Origin: Geobacter sp.
Lineage (GTDB): Bacteria > Desulfobacterota > Desulfuromonadia > Geobacterales > DSM-12255
Direction: 5' to 3'
Assembly: GCA_012026855.1 (NCBI GenBank)
Contig: VEOV01000079.1
Coordinates: 1 to 7,895 of the forward strand
Length of the DNA stretch: 7,895 bases
Within the stretch, counting starts at the first letter, position 1. The number at the start of each line of letters is the position of its first letter. This document shows, in pieces, positions 1-4,592 of this stretch. A program made the position numbers and the translations under genes. Under the pieces are notes generated by a model. The model had not been told where the DNA came from, did no database searches, and saw nothing but the letters and a program-made list of their open reading frames with translations.

Positions 1-2
1 AG

Positions 3-173
3 ACAATCTTTGCCATCACCGGCATGGGGCAGCTGTTCTACCAGGGGGTCATGTCCCGCGATTATCAGCTGGTCAAGGGGATACTGGTTATCGGCGCTTT
101 CCTCACCCTGATCGGCAACCTGCTGGCAGACCTCATGTATGCGGTGGCCGACCCGCGCATCAGGAGGAGCTGA
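3..173 (+). CDS. Peptide/nickel-type ABC transporter permease, DppB/OppB family, C-terminal fragment
   Basis: Only the last 56 codons lie in the window; the gene begins before position 1 and the frame is open from base 3 to the TGA at 171-173. The residues TIFAITGMGQLFYQGVMSRD, followed by a hydrophobic helix (about residues 27-47 of the fragment) and the ending DLMYAVADPRIRRS, match the C-terminus of DppB/OppB inner-membrane permeases. In that family a Glu-Thr-Ile-Phe-x-Ile-x-Gly-Met-Gly segment precedes the last membrane helix, and a Tyr-Ala-x-x-Asp-Pro-Arg ending is typical. The family forms a heterodimeric channel with a DppC/OppC partner for import of peptides, nickel or similar solutes. 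That partner starts one nucleotide after this stop, so the two are co-transcribed. The substrate cannot be told from the sequence seen. Confidence 0.9.
   Translation, partial: TIFAITGMGQLFYQGVMSRDYQLVKGILVIGAFLTLIGNLLADLMYAVADPRIRRS
162..167 (+). promoter_or_regulatory. Ribosome binding site deciding the GTG start of the DppC-like permease
   Basis: AGGAGG lies inside the last codons of the upstream permease and ends 7 nt before the GTG at 175. It selects that GTG over the in-frame ATG at 139, which would overlap the upstream gene and add 12 residues that do not look like a permease N-terminus. Confidence 0.85.
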
Positions 174-174
174 C

Positions 175-1041
175 GTGCCAGCCCGTGCCTTCAGGAAATC
201 GTATTTTTATACCGTTGTCTGGAAACAGCTGCGCAGCAACCGCTTTGCCATGACCGGCGCAGCCATTGTCCTGGTGCTGTTTGCCCTGTCGCTGCTGGCA
301 CCCTACATTACCCCCTATGCTCCCGATGATCTTGATGCCTACAACGTGCTCATCCCGCCTTGCCCTGAACATTGGCTCGGTACGGACGAACTGGGGCGGG
401 ATGTGTTGACCAGGATCATTTACGGCGCCAGAATTTCCCTCAAAGTCGGCTTTGTCTCCGTCGGCATCGCCGTACTGGCCGGGTCGGTGGCCGGGCTCTG
501 CGCCGGCTATTATGGCGGCTGGATCGACCAGGTCATCATGCGCTTCGTTGATATCATGCTCTGCTTTCCGACCTTTTTCCTGATTCTGGCGGTGATTGCC
601 CTGCTGGAGCCATCCATCTGGTACATCATGATCATCATCGGTCTGACCGGCTGGATGGGGGTGGCGCGGCTGGTGCGGGCCGAAGTGCTGTCTTTGCGGG
701 AGCGGGACTTTGTCATGGCGGCCCGCGGCATCGGCGCATCTGACTTCCGGATCATCTTCCGGCACATTCTCCCCAATGCCATGTCGCCGGTGCTGGTGGC
801 TGCCACCCTGGGGGTTGCCGGCGCCATCCTGACCGAGTCGGCGCTCTCCTTTCTCGGCATCGGCGTCCAGCCACCAACGCCGAGCTGGGGCAACATGCTG
901 ACCGCAGGGAAGGATTATCTGGAGTTCGCCTGGTGGCTGTCGCTCTTCCCCGGGCTGGCGATTCTGGTAACTGTTATCGCCTACAACCTGGTGGGGGAGG
1001 GGCTCAGGGACGCCCTTGACCCGAAGATAAAACGAATTTGA
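175..1041 (+). CDS. Peptide/nickel-type ABC transporter permease, DppC/OppC family
   Basis: A 288-residue integral membrane subunit that would pair with the DppB-like protein encoded just upstream to form the channel of a binding-protein-dependent importer. After a basic N-terminus (RKSYFYTVVWKQLRSNR), helix 1 spans about residues 26-46. It is followed by the family's periplasmic Pro-His/Glu-His-x-Leu-Gly-Thr-Asp-x-x-Gly-Arg-Asp signature, seen here as EHWLGTDELGRDVLTR (65-80). Further helices lie near 89-112, 125-145, 147-165, 206-226 and 258-276. The EAA loop that contacts the ATPase is clear at 182-201 (AARGIGASDFRIIFRHILPN). Length and order are normal for DppC/OppC. No binding protein or ATPase gene is visible; they may lie to the left. 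The GTG start is fixed by an AGGAGG 7 nt upstream. The substrate is unknown. I infer no functional link to mercury from this neighbour alone. Confidence 0.93.
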   Translation: MPARAFRKSYFYTVVWKQLRSNRFAMTGAAIVLVLFALSLLAPYITPYAPDDLDAYNVLIPPCPEHWLGTDELGRDVLTRIIYGARISLKVGFVSVGIAVLAGSVAGLCAGYYGGWIDQVIMRFVDIMLCFPTFFLILAVIALLEPSIWYIMIIIGLTGWMGVARLVRAEVLSLRERDFVMAARGIGASDFRIIFRHILPNAMSPVLVAATLGVAGAILTESALSFLGIGVQPPTPSWGNMLTAGKDYLEFAWWLSLFPGLAILVTVIAYNLVGEGLRDALDPKIKRI

Positions 1042-1052
1042 ACGAGGAATAG

Positions 1053-1535
1053 ATGAAGCTGACCAAGAGTGATTTCAATCTGACAACCCTGGAAGATGAA
1101 CTGCGCGTTGACGGCCTCTGCCGCGAGCTGCTGATGGCGTTTTACTATGAGAAAACCGCATCAGGCTTGTCGGAACACGACGCCACCCAGCTGGCAAACA
1201 GCGCTGACTACTTTGTCAGGGATTACCTGGTTGGCGCCAGGCAGTTGAACCTGCTGGAAACCGAAGGGAAAGAGGTGCGCCGCTTTGCCGGCAACTGGTA
1301 CATCATCAACACCCTTGAGCCTGACATCGCCGAACTGGAGGTGCACCTCAAAGCTGTGTGCGAATTCTTTCGCTATCTGGCCGAAAGCGGGAATATTTCC
1401 TATGAAGCATTTGCCGGCATCGAGAGCAACTGTGCTTCAGTTGAGTTCTATCGTGACAGGATAGAGTCGTTCTGGAATATCCAGGGTGACGGCTATTTTG
1501 AATGGGAAGCAGGATGTTCGCTGAAAAATGACTGA
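1053..1535 (+). CDS. Protein of unknown function encoded directly upstream of hgcA
   Basis: A 160-residue acidic, predicted mainly helical protein that I do not recognise. It has no signal peptide, membrane helix or metal-binding motif. Cysteines occur singly (Cys23 near the start, one in the middle, two near the end). Conserved-looking stretches are YFVRDYLVGARQLNLLE and RRFAGNWYIINTLEPDIAEL, followed by an amphipathic helix ending FFRYLAESGNIS. The C-terminal part is rich in aromatics (FYRDRIESFWNI). GAGGA at 1044-1048 lies 4 nt before the ATG. The gene starts 11 nt after the permease gene, and its last 8 nt overlap the ATG proposed for hgcA at 1528, which suggests translational coupling with mercury methylation. 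A small cytoplasmic accessory or regulatory protein is possible, but that is guesswork. It is very probably a real gene because codon use matches its neighbours and spacing is tight. Confidence 0.85.
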   Translation: MKLTKSDFNLTTLEDELRVDGLCRELLMAFYYEKTASGLSEHDATQLANSADYFVRDYLVGARQLNLLETEGKEVRRFAGNWYIINTLEPDIAELEVHLKAVCEFFRYLAESGNISYEAFAGIESNCASVEFYRDRIESFWNIQGDGYFEWEAGCSLKND

Positions 1536-2637
1536 AGATACGAACTGCACAGCGCCGCAAATTGACAAGCCCCCCTGCTGAGGCCCGAAGAATCCCGCGG
1601 TCAGCGGGGTAATGGATGAAAACCTTCCCGGTTTCATCACCTGGCATCCAGTCGATGCCGGACAGCGAATCCCGGTAATCTCCCCGCAACTCACTTTTGC
1701 CGATACCCTGGGCAGCTGGAAGGCCCGCTGGGGCATCGGCCGGATGAGCTATCTGGTTCCTCCAGGGCTTTACGCCATTGGTGCACCTGACAGCGCAAGC
1801 CCGGTAGTGGTCACTGCCAATTACAAGATGACCTATGATCTGGTGAGAAGTGCACTCAAAGGGAGAAATCTCTGGCTGCTGGTCCTGGAGACCTATGGCA
1901 TAAATGTCTGGTGCGCAGCAGGGAAGGGGACTTTCGGCACCGGCGAGCTGGTGCGCCGCATCGAGGCGTGTGGCCTTGGCGCTATGGTTGCCCACAGGGA
2001 GCTGCTGCTCCCCATCATGGGTGCTGCCGGGGTCAAAGGAATCGAAGTGAAGAAGCGTACCGGTTTCAATTGCCGGTTTGCCACTCTGAGAATCAACGAC
2101 CTGCCCGGGTATCTTGATGCCGGCATGCAGGCCACAAGGGAAATGCGGGAGTTGACCTTCTCCCTGAAAGAACGGCTGGTACTCACCCCGGTGGAGCTTG
2201 TCAGCAGTCTGCAGACAGCGCTTTATGCTCTGCCGCTATTGTTTATCGGAGCAGCGACCGGCTCTGCAGGTTTCAATCTTGTCAACGGCTGCCATGCAGT
2301 CATAGTCTGTCTGGCGGCCATCCTCTCCGGAGCACTGCTATCGCCCCTACTCCTGCCTTGGTTGCCAACGAGAAGCTTTGCCGTTAAAGGAGCTATTACA
2401 GGCGCTTTAGTGTCGGCAGCGCTGGTTTATCACCTCAAGCTCGCCACAACTGTTTCGGTTATGGCGGTACTACTCTCTGTCACTGCCATAAGCTCCTTTG
2501 CCATGCTCAATTTCACCGGCAGTACGCCGTTTACCTCAAGGTCAGGGGTCAAGTTTGAAATGCGCCGTGCCTTGCCGCTGCAAGGTGGCGCGCTGGCCGT
2601 CGCAGTTGCAGCGGCGCTTGTCTGGAGGTTAATGTGA
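1528..2637 (+). CDS. hgcA: Mercury methylation corrinoid protein HgcA, candidate selenoprotein (TGA at codon 18 read as Sec)
   Basis: HgcA transfers a methyl group from its bound corrinoid to Hg(II); HgcB re-reduces it. The cobalt-ligating cap motif NVWCAAGK is at residues 126-133, with Cys129 as the expected cobalt ligand, followed by GTFGTGE. The corrinoid domain (about 75-215) includes GLYAIGAP and VVVTANYK. Five hydrophobic segments follow, near 228-246, 257-279, 285-304, 308-330 and 353-369, as in the membrane-anchored family. An ATG at 1528 overlaps the upstream gene by 8 nt. The frame is open for 369 residues except for TGA at 1579-1581, in MTEDTNCTAPQIDKPPC-U-GPK. A SECIS-like hairpin follows, so I read the TGA as selenocysteine next to Cys17. 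The best SD candidate, AGGA at 1511-1514, is distant (13 nt), so coupling is likely. The alternative is a start at ATG 1612, giving 341 residues. That is near the 338 of the Pseudodesulfovibrio ND132 protein but has a poor SD. HgcA identity is firm; Sec is inferred. Confidence 0.9.
1579..1610 (+). promoter_or_regulatory. In-frame UGA plus bacterial SECIS-like hairpin inside hgcA
   Basis: The TGA at 1579-1581 is followed, 17 nt later, by the apical loop of a hairpin. The 5' arm ATCCCGC is at 1592-1598, the loop GGTCA at 1599-1603 and the 3' arm GCGGGGT at 1604-1610, giving seven continuous base pairs of which one is T-G. Bacterial SECIS elements sit in the coding region just after the UGA. They present a small loop with a GU or GGU near its start, bound by SelB; in E. 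coli fdhF a GGUCU loop sits about 18 nt past the UGA. Spacing and loop both fit here. What is seen is the TGA and hairpin; Sec insertion is inferred. No selA, selB, selC or selD is in the window. Confidence 0.72.
2624..2628 (+). promoter_or_regulatory. Ribosome binding site for hgcB
   Basis: GGAGG inside the end of hgcA ends 5 nt before the GTG at 2634. It supports the GTG start and a 4-nt GTGA overlap with the hgcA stop; the ATG at 2632 is out of frame. Confidence 0.8.
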
Positions 2638-2924
2638 AGAGTTTTTCCTACATAAAGGGAGTGACAACCCTGGAACTTGATCGGGAAGCCTGCATCGGCT
2701 GCGGCATCTGTACCACCGTTTGCCCCCACAACCTGTTTGCCATGCAGGAGAAGAAAGCTGCAACTGTTAACCCTGATCTCTGTATCGAATGCGGCGCCTG
2801 CTCCCTCAACTGCCCGGTAAAAGCTATCTTTGTGGATGCCGGGGTAGGGTGTGCCTCCGGAATGATTAATGAATGGCTGGCGTCGTTAAAGATCAGTAAG
2901 AAAGGTGGTGCCAGCTGTTGCTGA
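2634..2924 (+). CDS. hgcB: Mercury methylation ferredoxin HgcB
   Basis: A 96-residue dicluster ferredoxin that supplies low-potential electrons to return the HgcA corrinoid to Co(I), and may also deliver Hg(II). Two 4Fe-4S motifs are complete: CIGCGICTTVCP (Cys20, 23, 26, 30) and CIECGACSLNCP (Cys50, 53, 56, 60). The family-specific extras that separate HgcB from ordinary ferredoxins are present. There is an isolated Cys73 in VGCASG and a C-terminal Cys95-Cys96 pair at the very end (GGASCC), the positions expected from the 95-residue Pseudodesulfovibrio ND132 protein. The GTG start overlaps the hgcA TGA by 4 nt, with GGAGG 5 nt upstream, so translation is coupled. There is no signal peptide; the site of action is cytoplasmic at the HgcA membrane face. 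All diagnostic residues are intact, so the pair should be functional if HgcA is. Confidence 0.95.
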   Translation: MKSFSYIKGVTTLELDREACIGCGICTTVCPHNLFAMQEKKAATVNPDLCIECGACSLNCPVKAIFVDAGVGCASGMINEWLASLKISKKGGASCC

Positions 2925-2954
2925 TGCAGAACGGTTTGCTGGTGTAAAGTAATG

Positions 2955-2978
2955 CAGTCAATGGCTGAGAATTTTTTT
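2955..2978 (+). terminator. Weak intrinsic terminator candidate after hgcB
   Basis: CAGTC (2955-2959) can pair with GGCTG (2963-2967) over a 3-nt AAT loop, with one T-G pair. AGAA and seven consecutive T (2972-2978) follow. The stem is short for a terminator and the U-tract starts 4 nt after it. It sits 31 nt after the hgcB stop, where the operon would be expected to end and just before the base composition changes. Confidence 0.4.
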
Positions 2979-3001
2979 CATTAGGGGGTCGCAATTCTTT
3001 A

Positions 3002-3030
3002 TTGACATAAATATATTCCCACACTAAGGT
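3002..3030 (+). promoter_or_regulatory. Sigma-70-type promoter candidate for the AT-rich genes
   Basis: A perfect -35 box TTGACA (3002-3007) is followed after 17 nt by TAAGGT (3025-3030), which matches the -10 consensus at only three of six bases. Transcription would begin near 3037 and leave a leader of about 125 nt before the ATG at 3165. The spacer contains CCCACAC, half of an inverted repeat described separately. Confidence 0.45.
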
Positions 3031-3073
3031 AACGCACTTTCATTTAATGGAGCCAATGATGGCTATGTGTGGG
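3018..3073. repeat. Nested inverted repeats across the promoter region
   Basis: CCCACAC (3018-3024) is the exact reverse complement of GTGTGGG (3067-3073). Two further T-G pairs could extend the arm outward. Nested inside, AGCCA (3051-3055) pairs with TGGCT (3060-3064) over the loop ATGA. The left arm lies in the spacer of the candidate promoter, so the outer repeat would not be fully in the transcript if that promoter is used. It could be an operator or cruciform, or part of an RNA from a promoter further upstream. Function unknown. Confidence 0.4.
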
Positions 3074-3087
3074 GGGAGATATTTTTA

Positions 3088-3122
3088 CAGCCGCATTACC
3101 GGTAAAACCGGTTCTGCGGCTG
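3088..3122. repeat. Strong leader hairpin (interrupted inverted repeat)
   Basis: The outer arms CAGCCGCA (3088-3095) and TGCGGCTG (3115-3122) are perfect 8-bp complements. The inner arms ACCGGT (3098-3103) and ACCGGT (3107-3112) pair over an AAA loop, with a 2x2 internal mismatch between the two helices. No U-tract follows on the + strand, and on the - strand only TAAAAATA follows, so it is not a convincing terminator. It ends 42 nt before the ATG at 3165. It may be a regulatory leader structure, a protein-binding site or a dispersed palindromic element. Confidence 0.6.
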
Positions 3123-3164
3123 TTCGCGTTTATAGTAACAAAATACGATTACAATGGTGACGAA

Positions 3165-3566
3165 ATGAAAGGTGAGGTATTGGTTAAGTTAAAGAATAAC
3201 GCCTTAATTGGGATAGAAATTACTTTCTCAGACGTTATGCTAAGCCATATGAGACTTGAAATTAAGGATTACAAAGCGGACCCATACAACAATCTTGGAT
3301 TTGAAGAGTATTGTGAGCAAGTACAAACCGCATATCATAATTGGTGGGTGAAATACATACCACTAAAGCAAAAGCAACGGCAAAAAAATATAAGCAATAA
3401 TTACTTTACTCTCGCTAGCCCTGGCGAGTACTTGAAATCTAAGATGGGAAGTACAGAACCTAAAAAGAAGGATGAATCATCTTGTAACATGATGGTTAAA
3501 TTTCCATATGTGCGAGATGGCCTAATATATGATCCAAAAAAAGATATTGTTCGCTCAAACGGCTAG
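3165..3566 (+). CDS. N-terminal part of a split amidoligase-like protein
   Basis: A 133-codon ORF ending at an amber codon (TAG 3564-3566). The ATG at 3165 is preferred because GGTGA (3156-3160) lies 4 nt upstream. An in-frame GTG at 3069 would force translation through the strong leader hairpin and has no ribosome binding site. Residues 16-21, GIEITF, resemble the opening Gly-x-Glu-x-Glu-Phe strand of glutamine-synthetase-like carboxylate-amine ligases (putative amidoligases), although the second Glu is Thr. A Lys/Gln-rich middle region (about 68-105) looks like a linker. The next ORF continues in the same reading frame and carries the remaining motifs of that fold, so this is best seen as the first third of one 444-residue protein. 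On its own this piece has no recognisable activity. Codon use is AT-rich, unlike hgcAB. Gene reality is likely; the family assignment of this half alone is weak. Confidence 0.6.
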   Translation: MKGEVLVKLKNNALIGIEITFSDVMLSHMRLEIKDYKADPYNNLGFEEYCEQVQTAYHNWWVKYIPLKQKQRQKNISNNYFTLASPGEYLKSKMGSTEPKKKDESSCNMMVKFPYVRDGLIYDPKKDIVRSNG

Positions 3567-3569
3567 ATT

Positions 3570-4502
3570 GTGCAGTGGTCATGGTATCTTGACGTAGATG
3601 AGTGTTGCCTTGAGATTCATGCACCACCTTTGACTTTTGCTGAGTATCAAGATGAAGGTATCAAAGAGATTATAGAATCACACATATATGATGCTGCTAA
3701 AGTTAAAAATATCAAGGCAGGAGAGGATGGCAAAGGTGGCGGACATTTATCGGTCGACATGGCGTCAGGGTTTGATAATGAGCCGAGACTGGTATTAAAA
3801 ACATTATTGTTATGGGAAGTTCTGCAATATTGTATAGATGAATATAAAAATACAATTGATACTAAAGACAATAAAAATGCCGGATATATATTTGACTGCT
3901 CGAGAAAGTGCTTTATTAATCAGCTTGAAAACCAATTTACTTGCAAAGTAAATATCGGATCCACTGCAAAGTTGCGCATAGATCATACTGATATAATTAA
4001 ATGGTTACTTGAATATACCCGCATTAATGTGATGAGTTATAAGAAGAGGACTGATGCATTTAAAAAAATAAAATTAACATCACTACTCATCAATACCCTT
4101 AATGATATGTACATTGGTAAAAACGCTAAATCAGTAAATGATCAAATCGATATATATATAAAAAACATAACAGATCTACAGAAATTGCTCAGAGATAATC
4201 CAATCCACGAACAATGTGAAAGTAAAGGCAAAATCGCTGCTGAATTTAGTAACCATATTTTGCATTATCAAAATATTAATCTAGAACATGCTCTTGAGCC
4301 CCCTCCGGCGGATCAGAATAAGCTTCCTACAAGTCGTATTGAATTTCGACGTTTTGTGTCACAAGCTAGTTATGCGGATTTGAAAGATGATATTGAATCT
4401 TTGCTTAACATGATTGCATTTTCAAGAGCAGTTGTAGATAAGCGTTTATCTAAACTAGTTTGTAACATGCAGCACTTTATTATAAGGCGTAAATGGAGCT
4501 AA
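3570..4502 (+). CDS. C-terminal part of a split amidoligase-like (glutamine-synthetase-fold ligase) protein
   Basis: A 310-residue frame beginning at a possible GTG only one codon after the amber stop of the preceding ORF and in the same frame. No Shine-Dalgarno is visible before this GTG, so it may not be an independent start. Motifs run in the order known for putative amidoligases: WSWYLDVDECCLEIHAPPLTF (residues 3-23, split here as Trp...Asp8-x-Asp10...Glu15-Ile...Pro19-Pro20); GGGHLSVDM (56-64), in the place of the family's Cys-Gly-x-His-Val-His; HYQNIN (232-237), in the Tyr/Arg-x-x-x-Asn position; and RIEFRRF (256-262), matching the Thr-Ile-Glu-Phe-Arg strand. These enzymes join a carboxylate to an amine using ATP. 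The substrate here is unknown. The central part (about 100-230) is a Lys/Asn-rich helical insertion. No membrane helix or signal peptide is seen. Alternatives are a pseudogene remnant or a translated second subunit. Family call is moderate. Confidence 0.6.
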   Translation: MQWSWYLDVDECCLEIHAPPLTFAEYQDEGIKEIIESHIYDAAKVKNIKAGEDGKGGGHLSVDMASGFDNEPRLVLKTLLLWEVLQYCIDEYKNTIDTKDNKNAGYIFDCSRKCFINQLENQFTCKVNIGSTAKLRIDHTDIIKWLLEYTRINVMSYKKRTDAFKKIKLTSLLINTLNDMYIGKNAKSVNDQIDIYIKNITDLQKLLRDNPIHEQCESKGKIAAEFSNHILHYQNINLEHALEPPPADQNKLPTSRIEFRRFVSQASYADLKDDIESLLNMIAFSRAVVDKRLSKLVCNMQHFIIRRKWS

Positions 4503-4531
4503 AAGCTACGTGATTTCAGAGGCTTTTATTT
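4501..4531 (+). terminator. Weak terminator candidate after the amidoligase-like gene
   Basis: AAAAGC (4501-4506) can pair with GCTTTT (4522-4527) over a 15-nt loop, followed by ATTTTAG. The stem is AT-rich and the loop long, so this is marginal; the downstream gene has its own ribosome binding site 80 nt later. Confidence 0.25.
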
Positions 4532-4582
4532 TAGATGGTTTTCTGTTGCTGGTCTTTGATTGAATTCATTAACAAGTTTTCT

Positions 4583-4587
4583 GGAGA
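4583..4587 (+). promoter_or_regulatory. Ribosome binding site of the large gene
   Basis: GGAGA lies 2 nt before the first and 5 nt before the second of two consecutive ATG codons (4590 and 4593). The spacing favours 4593 as the real start. Confidence 0.6.
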
Positions 4588-4592
4588 ATATG

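Larger units (their letters stand above)
2930..4589. other. AT-rich segment of foreign appearance
   Basis: Base composition drops sharply after hgcB. A sample at 3181-3240 has 20 G/C of 60, and 4081-4140 has 19 of 60, against 34 of 60 at 601-660. Codon use shifts to A/T-ending codons with long lysine, asparagine and isoleucine stretches. The large gene to the right is intermediate (28 of 60 at 4801-4860). No flanking direct repeat, integrase or transposase was recognised, so the boundaries are only compositional. Confidence 0.6.

Noticed and set aside
1348..1995. 215-codon ORF on the minus strand over hgcA, and similar minus-strand ORFs at 160-765, 510-896 and 1893-2186.
   Set aside because: They lie antisense to well-supported genes, have no family features, and arise from GC-rich codon structure.
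2922..3002. TGA of hgcB read as a second selenocysteine: the frame continues with TGC and more Cys codons to a TAG.
   Set aside because: HgcB proteins normally end with the Cys-Cys pair exactly as here, and only a poor, bulged hairpin too close to the TGA follows it.
3047..3160. Small ORF of 37 codons (MEPMMAMCGGRYFY...) across the leader, superficially like an SRAP MCGR start.
   Set aside because: No ribosome binding site, the motif is interrupted (MCGGR), and the sequence is fixed by the palindromes.
3069..3164. GTG at 3069 as start of the 3165-3566 gene, adding 32 residues.
   Set aside because: No ribosome binding site, the added segment is translated hairpin, and ATG 3165 has GGTGA 4 nt upstream.
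3001..3164. GEMM-type cyclic dinucleotide riboswitch, common in Geobacter leaders.
   Set aside because: The conserved GEMM core (GCACA...GCAAACC, GGGACGCAAAGCC) is not present.
3564..3566. Amber codon in the amidoligase-like gene read as pyrrolysine.
   Set aside because: No methylamine methyltransferase context, no Pyl genes in the window and no reason for Pyl in this family; a nonsense mutation is simpler.
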